A DNA stretch of 64,000 nt from Marsupella aquatica (lineage: Eukaryota > Marchantiophyta). Below the pieces are notes generated by a model that saw only the letters and a program-made list of their open reading frames with translations, made no database searches and was not told the DNA's origin. Below, one piece after another: positions 36,681-50,279 of the stretch. The DNA is taken from the NCBI GenBank assembly GCA_973895155.1, contig OZ316896.1, positions 19,716,001 through 19,780,000 on the forward strand, read 5' to 3'. Position 1 is the stretch's first letter; each line of letters begins with the position of its first letter. The position numbers were made by a program, and so were the translations under genes.

Positions 36681-39600
36681 CTCTCAGCACGACTTGTGGC
36701 TTTTAAGAACTTCACACCTTAGTTGTCCTTTTACTGCAAGAGCCATCCGAAATCACAACACAGCTCCAACTGTTTGAAATTATTACCACTTGCCCTGCAT
36801 TGTCTGTGCTGCCCCCAGAAATTGATTCTCGCCACGCCTTACAATTAGATAGATGATTTGCGACTTGCTGAGCGATCAACTTCAGCTGGATGCACACAAC
36901 ACACATCCAAGAACTTGAGCACATTCCCGCCGAAAATGCAACTTTCCCAAGACTCTTCTTAGCCTCACTTGAGGTCCATTCCGTTACTCCCACAATTATA
37001 TGGCAGATCAGTCAACGAGGACCCAGCATAAAAGATCAAGAACAACGCGTTGTCTTCTCCTAAAAGCCAAGAATAAAAAAATTCCTCAGAGATATAATAC
37101 ATATAGACAATATTGGTCTGAGTCGAGCTTCATACAGTTCTCTCCTTTATGAGAACATGTAAGTGAAAGAGTCAAAGCAAGTTCGAGACAATTCACTGAA
37201 AAGGGTCACAGTTGAATATCTAGAGGAACGAAGGAAAAAGAATCCAATCAAAGCCTTTAAGATCGTCAATAAGTGGCCCAGGTTTGTAAACTACGACCGC
37301 AAAACCGCATGACACACAGCGGTCATGGCCTGGATGGGTTTAATCCAGACAATCCCTTTTTCCATGTGGTACAAATTGGTCAAGGTAAGCAAGAAAAGAA
37401 CATAGAGTCGATATGAAGACATTTCACATCAACTCTGCCGAGGACGGGCGCACCAGGAGGTAGCTCTCATATTGGAAGGTATAAATTTACACACCAGACA
37501 CGAACACTTGATATGTCACAATGAAATATGTATTAAACTTCAGAAAATGCCAAATCTGTAATCACCTCACTGCTTTAGTACAAGGATCAACATCCGTTCC
37601 TTGCGTAAATCAGCAGGTCCTTGTCAGGAAGAACTACCAGCAGTCTTCGCTGAAAGCACCAACCTATTCGCTGGCATTACACACACCATGACGTTCAAGG
37701 CAAGAATGAATCAAGTCAATTTTGAATCATACATAAATATTTCGCACAAAAACGCGGAGAAAGCTCCCAAGTTCCTACCTCCCACCCATGTCCTCCATAC
37801 GAATATGTTATCTCAAAAGACAAATCTTACGAGTCAGTAGATACCTTTAATGTATTCAGAGTCAGATAAGCGTCAGCGAACTCTAATTAGTGCATACCTG
37901 ATCGACAGTTTTTAACATGTATGCTCAGCAATGCAGGGAGGTACGCACTAATTTTCGTCCCCCCTGACTTTTGGGTAGCAATGCCCCGATACGCTGTTTC
38001 TACCTAATACACATTGATCGTCGTTCCCCTCAACAACCCTCGTTTTCAATCCATCACATGAGCATGACAAAAGCATAGTGGGTCTGTGAAGCTGCCCGGT
38101 CAGGGTGACCAAACGAAGTGGCATTTTCAACACATGTCAGCGTATTCTCCAATATAAGCATTACTTCAACCGCTGCTCCGAAGGGTCTACTTGATCATTC
38201 GTGAGGTCGTATACAGCCCCAAACAGCACAAAATATTACGCGAGGACAAGTCGGGAGAAAAGAAGCTGGTAAGACGAAAAACCTCTTACCAGATCCTTTC
38301 CTCCAAATTGACCCTCACACAGTTGCACTTGTGGCGAAATCGAGCGTTGCAGGACCTGTTTTGAATGTACAAACATTGCATTTCTATCCCACTTCCTTCT
38401 ACCTTTCTCACACACATTTGTTATAACCCAGTTTCTGTGACCATTGTCCACTGTTAATGCTCTCAGGTCTCTCTCGCAAACGTTTTATGGTAACCTATAT
38501 CCCCATTGCGACTTATGGATTACAGAAGTTTAAGTTGTTCATTCATTTACTCATTGACTCATTCTTTCAAGATGGGAGGAGGGACCGAGGTACTGTTGTT
38601 ATCCATCTACCACAGAAATCTTCAAGGTTCCGTAATAGTTGGGGTTATACTCAGCCTTCAAAGACAACCTTATTCGTTCTTTCATCTATCCATCATCGAA
38701 TCTGTCCACCCTCGCACTTTAGGGCACCGAACAGTACGTAGATCTACGAGCTTTGTACATTGTGTCCCTCGAATGTAAAAAACTGTTCTTAATTTCCTCA
38801 CGCTATATTCGATTCCAACTACCAATTCTTCCTCATCACACACGATGCTGCTTCCAGAGATAGTCATATCACTGCCGCTGTTGGTGCTCATACGGGAAAC
38901 TGTGAGCACAAATAAGGCCTATTGTGCATTGTGTCCCATGAACCGCTTTGGCTCGTGCTAAATGCCATTTAAAATTAACCCTCTTGCATGATCTCTTCCC
39001 CTACCTTGCCCGCATTACCTTCAGGACCTTAGCACCTGGTATTCTTTCTTCCGTGACGTCCACACTCGATCGAAAATGGGGTACATCTGCTTTCGATCCG
39101 GAGGTGCCATGCATTGCCATGCCCTGGCATGCCAATGTTGGAAAAATGATTCAAGGGATGCGTCTCCCTCCCTCAACAGGAGATGTTAAAGAAAAAACAA
39201 GTGAACGGGTCGTGCACGTCGTCCCAGAAGCAACCGTGATGACGAACAACACCATGTTTTGACACCGCAATCTCGTCCTCGTCCTCCTCACCAGCCACAA
39301 TTTCTACCCTCTACGCGTTCATGTTTGAGTCGTGCAGTGCGTCAAGCCCCTGTACTATCCCCTGTGAAACAGGAACTCGCGATCCTTGCAGCCTTCCTTT
39401 GTCGAGGCTATTCGCATGAAGACATAGATTTCCTTCGAGCCCACTGATCATACCGAATGCCCGAAGCTGCTCATATATATCTCCGCCAAACCCTAAGCTG
39501 CCGTGCTGGCTTTGGTGGAGGGTCGCTCGAGAGAGACGAAAAGTTACTGCAGCAACCAACGAACGCGAATCATACGGGAAGCTGAGGGAAGGCCATCGAT

Positions 39601-40318
39601 GACCAATTAATCGCACGCCGGCAGATCAAAAATCAAAGAAGCTCCTCGCATTTTAGCACATCGACCATCGCGACGCGAGACGATGAGTCTGCGGTGCGAA
39701 AATGCGTGCGGAGAGGGGACGCCACAGCTGGGGAGAAAGGATGCCACGGAGCACAAATGAATCATGCAGTTCCTAATGCTTCTCTCCCTGCCCAACCCCG
39801 AATGACACCCCGAAAAGGGAGGGACTCCGGATCCTGTGGGTCGACCGACAGGACCTAATCCAACAGCGTATCGCTTTGCAATTAGGTCTCCACACAGTTT
39901 GACGGACCGATTTCAACCTCTTTCATCCTCCTTGTGAGCCATCTTCAATCTCACATTTCTGTCATGCTCGTCTTCAGTGCCTTCCTTTCAATTATCCGAT
40001 CTTCCATACACGTATCTCATCGAGATGTGGACATTTTCAATCAACGATTCCAATTGGGGTCCACGGAAAACTTTAAAAACGAACCCGATTCAGACTCTCG
40101 GGTACACCTCCTCATGGTTGATCAATCTCATATATTTTTTCATGCCCGTCTCGAGAACATTGCGATGCACCTTCTGATCTTCCACCGATATATGGAATCG
40201 AGTCGTGGGCAATTTCGATCAAAGAGCCAGAGCGAGGAATCGGACGAGGGGACGAGGGACGCGAGTGGAGAAGATTGCTCGGTCGTGGATTTGGAGAGTT
40301 GAATAATTATGCCTCCTG
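36681..40318. other. Gene-poor region upstream of the ABCG gene
   Basis: The first few hundred bases are the presumed promoter and leader of the ABCG gene on the minus strand. Beyond that I found no exon chain. Open frames at 38682-38909 (-), 38948-39262 (+) and 39934-40302 (+) lack recognisable motifs. The last has an acidic Ser-rich end but no support. Confidence 0.4.
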
Positions 40319-40750
40319 GGTCACGTTCTAGGTCGGGTGACTGGTGTTATCGGTCATCCGGTTGCCATACCAAACTTTTCTTGGATGTGGATAATGTTTT
40401 ACCAAGTTGATGAGAATAGAGTTTTGGGGTTTTGGATTTGCCTCCTAGAGGTGTTGGGTCACGTTCTAGGTAGGGTGACTGGTGTTATCGGTCATCCCAT
40501 TGCCATACCAAACTTTTCTTGGATGGGAGTATAAGTGGATAATTTTTTACTAAGTTGATGAGAATAGAGTTTTGGGGTTTTGGTTTTGCCTCCTAGAGGT
40601 GTTGGGTCATGTCCTAGGTTGGGTGACTGGTGTTATCGGTCATCCAGTTGCCATTCCAAACTTTTCTTGGATGGGAGTAATAAGTGGATAACTTTTTACT
40701 AAGTTGATGAGAATAGAGGTTGGGGGTTTTGGTTTTGCCTCCTGGAGGTG
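40319..40750. repeat. Tandem repeat, three copies of 138-149 bp
   Basis: The unit beginning TCACGTTCTAGGT-GGGTGACTGG starts at 40321 and 40459, and a third copy (TCATGTCCTAGG) starts at 40608. The spacings are 138 and 149 bp. The longer copies carry an extra GGGAGTA-TAAGTG stretch. Units end GTTTTGCCTCCT(A/G)GAGGTGTT. No coding function is seen. Confidence 0.88.
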
Positions 40751-43700
40751 TTCAGCACAGATACATACTACCATGCATATAGAAATTCAATGAACGAGCA
40801 GTTTACATGGAGAGTTACTTGATCTTCCAATGAGATTACATCCACTGGAACACACACAAGTTTTAGTACACATACATTGGGCCTGTCGACCATACCAAGT
40901 CTCCCCAGCACAAGTTTGCTCTATCTATCAAGTGGCTCTATAAGAATGAACTTCAACAAGCAATCATTGTTTGGATATAGGATGCAACAGGGCTAGTGGG
41001 GGGTGTTGCTAGGCATTGGGAGAGGACAGGGCTTGTTGGGCATCGGGAGACCATTGTCCGTCTGCAGTGTTTCATGTCGGGGGATGGGCGCTTGTCGTTT
41101 GTTGTCCATGGACAAGGAGCCTGTGGGTGTTTGGCGTCTTGCCGTAGGGGAGGTTTTGTATTGAATGATTAGCCTGAGTGTTTGCCTTCACACTCGTTCA
41201 TTGTTTGTGTCCCACTCTTTCCCTCACCAGTTTGGGGTGAGTTAACATTTGACCTACTGTAGCTTCAGCGGCTCATTTTTAGAATAAGGCTCAAACTGTA
41301 AGACAGCCTTCTGGAGGTGCTTCACCCTACATTGCAAAGAATTCTGAATAAGACAACTTCCTGATCAAGAGAGCTCCTTCCTGCCGTTAAAGAGCTCTTC
41401 CTAAGCTGACCCTCAGTTTTGTGACTTAGTTGTGTTAGGGGTGATTTTATGGTCAATCAAATTTGGGCTTTCATTTGTCTTTCCATCCAGTTTATTTGTG
41501 TATAATTATAATGGATCATGATATTTGGGAGACCTATCCATATATTCATGACTTAGTATGTACTTACTTTGAAAATTGTTTACACATGATTTGGTTGTCA
41601 AAAAGTTTTCATGCAAATCTTTGGTTCTGTGTTAATTTTGTCATGTGGTGGCTCACTTTTTGTCAAGAAAGAGTCACCAGCCATGCCTCAAGTTTACGAA
41701 GAGGTTCAATTGCTGTCCAAAGATGCACCAAAGTGGCACCCAATGACGCACAAGTATACCAAGAGGTACTACTTAGTGTGCTCATTTATAAGTTTGGAAA
41801 TGTTTGAACCACCCTGGAGGTGACCTAAACTTCTAGACAAAATAAGCATTCCACATCAGTATTTTGTTATGCCCACTCCTTGCCATGGAGGACCAGTATC
41901 CGACACCTTACCAGAATGGCCTCCTGAATTCTTCTAAAGTCAATTGCAGGCATTCCATCCATCATATGGTCTAGATTCATCTTAAAAACAAAAAAGAGAA
42001 GCAATTAATAGGCCCTTGATTCTTGTGAAGCCACCCAAAAACCACTCGAGGAAAGATTTTAAAATGTACATGAAAAACAATGAATTTGATATTGACTTCT
42101 TCACAAACAGGGACATTTTCACCTAGACAATCATGTTTTCATTCTTGACTGTCCCAATAGCTCTCAAAACTGTGTCTCCGTGACTCTGCCATATGAGGCA
42201 TATATGCAGCAAACGCACAAATCTTTGAATAATATACACCGAGCACTTTTTGATGTGTCTTTAAGTGTTTCCTTTTTTTTGTGAAATAGGTAACTTACTA
42301 ATCAACCGACAAGTGTAGTAGAAGCACCTGCAGCACATGGAAAACATTTCAAGTGGTCTATATAGATTGCAATGGTTTATCCAAGCACTTTTTTCAAATC
42401 TTATGATATATGGGAGCTTCAGGATCCTCCCAATGAATGCAGGACCATAGTCCATACCATATTTGCAGATAGCAATGGCCAAATATGAATCCAAGAATTT
42501 TTGGGATGTGGTACCTACATAGCACCTTTTCTTTGTATAAATTCTCACTTTTGCGGGTCTCAGGAATTGTTTGGTACGTGGGAGTCTTGCTGTCAAATGT
42601 TATGATGGTCCAATGCAGCATCACACATCGTCATGAGGTCCTACTTACTCTTCAATCTTTCATAAAATTGAAAAACCTTCGATCCTGGGCCAGTTGCGTG
42701 GCTGTTTGTGTGGGTGGTGTTGGAAGCCTACTTACAATAATTCAGCTAGAACGAGTACTTTTTCTGGGAGATTTCTCGGATTCATCTTGAATGAATGTGA
42801 GTCCACTGTGGATGCTAAGGTTTGCAACACCGAAGACTCATCGTTACAGCAGTGACTCGGAACGAACATTATTATCTTTTTTCCTTTCTTCCTGAGATGC
42901 CTCCTCAAAACCAGGTTTCTGTGGGCCATCCTAATCTATAGTGACGACACAATTACGCGCTGTGGACCCCGGTTGAGGTGACATGAGTCACTGAGAGGGA
43001 CGCTTCCAGTGTCGTTGATGACACGTTCCTTCGATTGTGCTTGAAGCAGTTGCGTTCTTTTGACTCAACCGCCTGTTCTAACCACTGCTAAAGTCGCCTG
43101 CATGCCTGCCAACTGCAAAGCGCTGTGTAAGTGTAAACGTCCAGGTTGACTCACGAAAATCTGATTAGAACGAAGTGGTTCATTTCCGAAGTTCCATATG
43201 GTTATTCTAAGAGAAGTGGCAGAGAGTGATAAATTCTCGAGCTGCCCATCAGAGCCATACTGAAAGGGATAAACCGTACAGTACTAAGTGAAAGTTGTGC
43301 ATCACAGGAATGCCAATTGGGTAGTACTTTCTACTTTTCTAAATGAAAGAATGCGTGCAATCACATAAAGCGGAGTTTTGAGTGAAGTTGCGGAAGTAAA
43401 CATCTTCAGCTTAGAACTGAAAAAGGGCCCTCATATACCTCTGACGACTAGTGCTACTAGTATTTAACGCTGTCTGCAATATATTTGCTAAGACACAAGG
43501 GATTCAGTTGTCTACTGTCTACAATAATGTTGACTTCGTCGTGTCTATCTACAGGTGTGTCCAGCCAACATGTTACGAAATCATACAGTAATTTACAAGC
43601 AAGTAGATGTCTCTGGGATGTGATGTACAAGTTTTCGTCCTGTTGCAAATTTAAGTGAAGCAGGAGATGTGAGTCTAACCCCTCCACTGTCGCATTCTGA

Positions 43701-45522
43701 ACCAAAATACAGTCGAGAACATGCTTGGTAAGGAGAATACCCGTCCCACTTATTGAGGGCAGCTGCTTCCATTTTCGTTCCAGCTCTTAGATCTCACCTC
43801 CAATCCATTCAAATTCCAATTCAAAAATCCAACGGTTCATACCGAACATTCGCTTTATGCCTTGAGGTTCAATAATTATCAATCGAGTTCAGAGTTATCG
43901 GTTCACACAATGTTGTATGCCCGACACAATTTAACGAGAGTATCTTTTTTTTAAATTCCACCATGGCTAAACAAAAGGCCTTACTCGAACGGTGAGACTA
44001 CCACTTTGGCCATCATTGATAACAAAATGACTCGTATGCACTTCCCTCCATGGACTGCACAGCCCTAGATACTTCAACAATTCAGTAATAATCTGGGCTT
44101 TTGATGACTAGAGGCAACTTGTTCACGCAATAGGCCAAAACAATTTCATACTACGCATTAAACAACAATTCTCATTCAAAAATTAAAAAACAGTTGTCAT
44201 TCACTAAAGAATTTTTGTAATAATTTTTATTTTCACCTTTAAATCGTATCCTGACATCCAACTTCTGATTTCAGATCTTCTGTTGGTCTGGTCAGACCTC
44301 AGAGCAATGATCAGTAGAGTGGTTCCCACAAAGTCAGATTCAGTAACGACAGGGAATAAGACCACAACGGGGCAAGGCCTGACATAGAGACCCGCAACAT
44401 ATAGGAGCTGACCAGTGACGCTTCCACAGGTTGGCAAACTGACAACGATCAGAATCCATCGATAGTTTTACTTCAGGGAATGATCGAACACATCAAGATC
44501 GTTTTCTACATTCAAGCTTCACAAGCTGACTAGACGGAGGTACAGAAACGATGATGAACGAATAATGACTCGGAAACCATGAAAGTGATTAGTGGTCATC
44601 TAAAGCTGTCAACACATCACGCCTGTCAAAAGGTGAGACGTGTCCTCATAACCAGTTCATAAAGGCTGCATTACTCACACCCACTATCCAAGGCCCAGGT
44701 GCAGTCACGTAAAACAGAGAATTAGTTCCTGTATATTCTCGAGCCCTGTCAAACACAGCGAACTCTGTCCCTTTGTCTTTGGTCAAACTGACTCATGAAG
44801 AATGAGAGCTCTCCTGCCATATTATGGAGTCCTATAAAGTTTCACTGCGGATATCAACTCTCCAGAGAAGCATTTTGCATGTCTAAGAACAAAACTAAAA
44901 AAAAACCAATTAAGACGATAGAGATCTCTCTTACACACGACTGTATTTCAGAATAGTTGTAACCTACAAGTACAGAAGGAAAAAAGATATCTAAGATGTG
45001 ACTGTGTCTATGCAGCGCTCAGATGACTAGCCCACCACCCGAAACGGCCACAACACAGTATTAACACAACAACTAGACGCCTCTTTCACAGTTTGGAACC
45101 TCCCCCGTAGATTCATCAATGCTCACTAATTAAGTTCATGGCATCAAGACTCTAGAGAATCGTTATTCTGATATCTACCAAAGCAAAAAGCTCTGTCCAG
45201 CGGTGAAAAAACCCCTGTACATTGTTCAATACTCCACAATTAAATCCGTGGCCCCAAGACTCCAGAAAATTCTTACACCTAATCCAGATAAACAAAGGAA
45301 ACTGACACCTCTCCTGTACACTGGTTAAGACACTCGGACGTTACATGAGCGTCACGAAAACTCCAGAGAGTGAGTTGCGAGTTCAAAAATGTGAACACCA
45401 ACTTTAGAATCAAACAACAAATATTTTGAAGAGAAGCACCTTCAGGCATCTGGCTTCACAAAAGACACCAAGTCCTCGGAAACTTTCAGTTCCATCTTCC
45501 ACCGATGTAAGCCCATCCTCTT
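40751..45522. other. Gene-poor region downstream of the tetraspanin gene
   Basis: No convincing exon chain on either strand. Short open frames at 41463-41807 (+), 42261-42596 (-), 42485-42790 (+) and 44204-44437 (-) have no recognisable motif and no consistent splice context. No complete mobile element was recognised, although the AT-rich mosaic composition suggests old insertions. Confidence 0.4.
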
Positions 45523-46482
45523 CTACATTATGGCACAGCAACTCTTCTTCTCCTCTCCTGGGGACGCAGCAGCACCGCCGCTTTGCTGCGCAAATCTTCT
45601 GGATTCTGATGGATTGTAAGAAAACTCATTAGTATCCAGACCATACTTTTCACGCATTCTTTTACTCCATTCATCACTCCGGGCCGGAGGCCGACTCTCA
45701 GCCGTAGTATCACCTGGAGCACCATTGCCAGCAGTTGTTGGTTGACGCTGAATAGCCTGGCGTTGGGTCCTCGGCAAATAGTCATCGTCACTGTCGTATC
45801 CTGATCTCCTTGTATCCGCCACGGCCCGCAGAATTAGAGAGAAGAGCAAAGCCAAAGCCTGGATGATGAGCACAGCCAACCCAACCCACTTGCAGATATC
45901 ATAATTCTCGTCAATGAAGGCGTAAATTTTGTCCAGTTGGCCCGTGGGGTCGGCAGGGATACTGTCCTTCCAATTGTTGTCGAAGAAGATCACAGCCGTA
46001 ATTGCCCCCTGGATAATCAACAGAATGATCAGCAAAGTGGTGTAGAAGCACAGACAGCAAGCACTTGCCGTCTCCGCCGCAATGTGGCCCGCGCATGTGA
46101 CCACGCAGGCCACAATTCCCGCTCCCAGAAATGCATAGATGAACCACGGTGCCGGTAGGGATATGGCCGCTTTCAGCTTCGCGCTCTCTTCCATCACAAA
46201 CGAAAGAGTCCCCACCATCTGAACCTCTCGAGGCTCTGTTACCATCTCGATGACCGATGGGTTCCGCAAACCTGGCAACCCCTTGATGGCATCTCCCACG
46301 TTCATGCCCGTGCTACTGCCCAAAAAGACCTCGGAAGGAGCCGGAGAGGCAGCGTCGGGAGTCTGCTTGTACCATTGATGGAGCATCCACAGCGAGTACA
46401 GCACCATCCCCGCTCCCACCATCGTCAGGAAGAAATTCAGAACCTTCAGAACACATTGCAAAAACCCTCTGCACGTAGCCAT
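45523..46482 (-). CDS. TOM2A: TOM2A-like tetraspanin
   Basis: A single uninterrupted frame of 319 aa. Four membrane helices lie near residues 8-34, 112-134, 141-170 and 198-224. The block AVIFFDNNWKDSIPADPTG, with DKIYAFIDENYDICKWVGL after it, is characteristic of the plant TOM2A branch. So is the C-terminus, with YDSDDDYLP, then RSDEWSKRMREKYGLDTNEF and SYNPSESRRF. The last residues, CAIM, form a CaaX box preceded by another cysteine, suggesting prenylation. In Arabidopsis, TOM2A is a vacuolar/endomembrane tetraspanin that interacts with TOM1 and supports tobamovirus replication as a host factor. The first extracellular loop is longer than I recall for Arabidopsis. The gene is intronless here, whereas I believe seed-plant copies have introns. 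Confidence 0.92.
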   Translation of the reverse strand: MATCRGFLQCVLKVLNFFLTMVGAGMVLYSLWMLHQWYKQTPDAASPAPSEVFLGSSTGMNVGDAIKGLPGLRNPSVIEMVTEPREVQMVGTLSFVMEESAKLKAAISLPAPWFIYAFLGAGIVACVVTCAGHIAAETASACCLCFYTTLLIILLIIQGAITAVIFFDNNWKDSIPADPTGQLDKIYAFIDENYDICKWVGLAVLIIQALALLFSLILRAVADTRRSGYDSDDDYLPRTQRQAIQRQPTTAGNGAPGDTTAESRPPARSDEWSKRMREKYGLDTNEFSYNPSESRRFAQQSGGAAASPGEEKKSCCAIM

Positions 46483-47060
46483 CGTTCCTCACCGCCACCA
46501 CCTCCACAACTCGATCGATCTATCGATCAGCCCCCGGGGCGGCCGGCATGCAAGCACCTAAAAGCCACCCAGCCACTCCTCGTCGGCTCAACCCGTCCAA
46601 AACCACAAACCCACACCACCAACCTCGGCAGAAACGCTCTGCCTGCTCCAAATTATCTCCACGACTCTTCTCTCACCACTCCCAGAGACCAAAATTGAAA
46701 TCCTCCGTCAATGCATGCGACTCAATCCAGTCAATCTCTCTATCAAACTCTTCCGCGATCCTCCCGGAAGAATGATGCTCCTACCACGGTACCGAACTGC
46801 TGAAAAATCCACTGATGTGCCCCCCGACGACGACGACAACGTCGATCTTGCAGACCTAAACTCACAGCCGTGTTATTCAATCCTCCGCTTGCACGCAATG
46901 GCGTTGCGTAGGCACGGAGACGAGACGAGACGAGACGAGTCGATGAAAGGAAAGGAAAGGAGAGGAGAGGAAACGAGAGGAGAGGGGGGGGGGGAAGGGG
47001 AGAAGGGAGGAAGAGGGGACAAAAGCGAGCGAGCAGGCCATCACTGCAGAGAAATTGCTT
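46483..47060 (-). promoter_or_regulatory. Tetraspanin gene leader and promoter with a polypyrimidine tract
   Basis: Directly upstream of the tetraspanin start (minus strand). Seen on the plus strand, 46917-47035 is almost pure purine, with repeats of GACGA and GGAGA and a G run of about ten near 46985. In gene orientation this is a CT-rich Y-patch or (CT)n leader, common in plant promoters. Confidence 0.5.
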
Positions 47061-47239
47061 CACTTGTAACTCGACAGAGTGATATTACTAAACTAGCCCA
47101 TTGACGTGCTTGGCTAAGAGTGGTGGAGTCGTAGGGCTTGGGGTGAAGAGTCAAGACTGTAGCTGGGCCCCCCTTGTCCCCTAGGTTCGCCCAACAACGA
47201 GAAACTGTTATTCGAAGTTGAGCCACCTCTCAATACCCA

Positions 47240-47480
47240 AATTTTAGGTAGTGTTTGTGAGAGTTGAAAGAAACATTTGTGATGCATTAGCCTGATGCCT
47301 GTACAAAAGATGTAAATGAGGTGAAAAAAGAATGTCAAGATAAAACAAAATTGTCAAAGAAAGGAAAAGATGTTGAGGCAAGACAAAGATGTCAAGGAGA
47401 GTTTGAAGATATTGAGGTGAGGCAAAGATATTGAGACGAAATGTTGAGAAGAGACAAAGAAACACAGATATGGCAGGGAT
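47240..47480. repeat. Small GATGTCAAGG-type degenerate minisatellite
   Basis: Loose 18-24 bp units of the form AAAGATGTCAAGG-GAG or AGATATTGAGGTGAGGCAA. The same unit type builds the larger array 3 kb downstream. The copies are highly diverged. Confidence 0.6.
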
Positions 47481-50279
47481 TGCGGCCATGTCATTGGGGC
47501 GACATTATAGTGCAAGTTTAGTGTACCGAAGGCCATAGAATAGAAATAGAGGAAAAACAATAACAGAAATAGGATGCTCTTGGATTTCTTAGGCTTGGCT
47601 GAGGCTGGAGCTGTTGCGAGTGGCACGTAAGCTAGGTTATTAGTTACAAAAGAGGAAATGACAGCCTTCCTTAGTGTATGATATAGATAGCACAATGGGC
47701 CGTGGATAAGTGTAAGGCCTCAGGAAGAAGGCCATGCCATGCACTTATTCATAGTGTGCACTACGACATATGTGCAAACCCAATAGATCTTGCACATATA
47801 GATGAAACCCTTGCTGTAAGTGCAAGGGCAAAAGGCTTTGCAATCCTAGAGACATTGCACAAAGGCTTTGCACTCTCCACTCAATGTTTGAAAGTATCCT
47901 TGCCTTAGGGGATGGCTGGTACCACAACATTATTTCAGGGATAGTGAAACTTTAATAAAACTCTATGTAAACATCTCATGCACTTATGAAAACATGCACC
48001 TTACACCAATCATGCACTTCCAGGCAATTGCAAGTATACACTATGGTTAATAGTTTAGATATTTTCATCTAGTGACTACCTCATGCACTTAGAAAAATTC
48101 CAAAAAAAGGTTGTAAAATGCAAGTAAAACCATAAGGAATATTGGGGCAGAAGCGTCAGCCTTCCAATAACCCATGTTTTGCAGTTATCCACAGTTCACT
48201 GTTTGAGATATGATTGAAAGTCCCTGGCCAGAAAGAGACAAACAATAATGCCCTGTTTCCAAGGCATTGTGGGCTATAATGCCCCCAAGAGGTAGGGCTT
48301 GAGCCGAAGTTTTGAGGGACTATAACTGATGCTCCGGTAACATGCAATGAGGTAATACGGTTCAATCCTTCAAAGATTTTTTTTCCTTGAATTTCTTTTT
48401 CCCCCATTCTTCACACTTGCAAACCCAAAATTTCACTTAGAGTCTATAGTCAAGTCTTGAAGCTCTCATTTATGGGGGCATTATAACTTACAATTCTCAG
48501 GTAAGGGGACCTCAATACACTTAAAGGCCTCAGAGTTTTTTGCTTTGAAAGGAGAATCTTCCTAATGGGTTGATCCAAATTTGACTTTCCATTCTTCTCC
48601 AATATATCCCTGAAATTAGTTTGTGGAATGTAGGCTTCAATGCTTGTAAGGAAGCTAATATATGTTCTCCTGGTTTAGTCAAGTTACCTTATAATTTCGA
48701 AAACAATGGATAAACTTCAAAGCAAACATTCTTAAATTTGCATCTCAAGATAATTTACAGGTGTCACAAGCACCCTAAAATATTTTGTTTTTCAGGTACC
48801 AGGTTTTAATAATTGTTACTGTTTTGCACATGTTATGATGACACTATGCTAGCAACTGTTGTTGGAAGTGAGATTTTAATTGGCCAGATTCTGCCAAATC
48901 TTCCCTTCTATAGCTTGAGGCGAAATGATTCAAAGAAACACGAGGGGAACAACATTAATCAAAACTCACCAACAGTAGCCTTTTGCTGTTGTTGAATTTG
49001 TCAGATCTTTGAAGGTCTGATGGTTGTCCTTAAGATCAGGAAACATGTAAGGCTTTTCATGGTTTTAATAATATTTCTTTCTTCCTGCCTTTGTATTTTC
49101 TAATGCCTGTTCCCCTCATTGGGCTTTCTATGCAATTTAAGCAACAAAATCAAACTCTTGTTCCCGCAATGTCATGCTCAAAGAGTTCAATTCATTTAGT
49201 CAAAGAACATACCAAACTTTGATAATTACTGGCTTATCCTAAACTAAAGTCAAGAAATGATCAACAAATTAAAATGGAAACTAATTACTGGTCAAAGCTC
49301 AGCAAAGCTCAACTACACCTAAATTTACAACCTCAATGTTTTCCTCCTGGTGACCTCCCACCCATTTGTTTTCATCTCGCAATCCCAGCTCACCTTTTTC
49401 TTTTTTGTTCCCTTTAATCTGTTTCATCTGATTGGTGTGATGAAGGTCATTGGAAATTCTGGGAAATCTATGTTTCCTCACAAATTCTAGTAAGTAGGTC
49501 CCCAAGCTAGGCAACAACATTAAGAGCCCAAACAAACGTGAGACAACAAAATCATGGTTACAAATTCTTTTGATGCATCAAACATACCCTAATAGCACAA
49601 AAACAGTAGCACAAAAACAGTAGCACAAAAACCAAGAAAGAACAAGTGACTAACTTAAAGTGTTGTTGGTTTACAGTGCGCGCTGCCTGCCACTATTCAC
49701 CATCTTCATCTCATCTCATCTGTCATCTGTTGATGTAAGAAATCTGACGCATGCACTTTTTCTTGGGACCTTTGTGCCCTCTTCTCTTTGTTAATCAATT
49801 GATCTATCAACCAGATCCAATGGCTAGAGCTATTCATTGTTAGTGTTAGCAAAACAATCCAATGCAGGAAATGAATTTCTCACAATTCAAAAAGTAAACA
49901 AAATTGTTACAATTGGGTACCCTTTTGCCTAGTTCTTTGTCGTTGAGCATGTGAATTGTTGGTTCCGCAATTTTTACCTTTCCTAGGTTTAAACATTTTT
50001 TTCTGGTGTAGCAACAAATGCAAACAATCATGTTTGTTTGTCGCTGCAATCATGATCATTCTTGTTTGTGGCGGAACCTGCTGAGGTGGTGCAATGAAAT
50101 CCTAAGAATTCTGCAGGAACTTGTCATGAGGTCCGAAATAGAAAAATCACTTAGGCCATTAAGTACAAGTGACAAGTAGAAGAAAATCTGAAAATGCCTG
50201 CGCTTTGCTTCTGGTGGGCATTCTATTCCATAATGTACCAAAAAATACTAATAAAACATTATTGAAAGGATAGCCCAAT

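Noticed and set aside
39934-40302. 122-codon plus-strand frame with an acidic Ser-rich end
   Set aside because: Composition is slightly coding-like, but there is no motif, no homology I can recall and no clear gene context.
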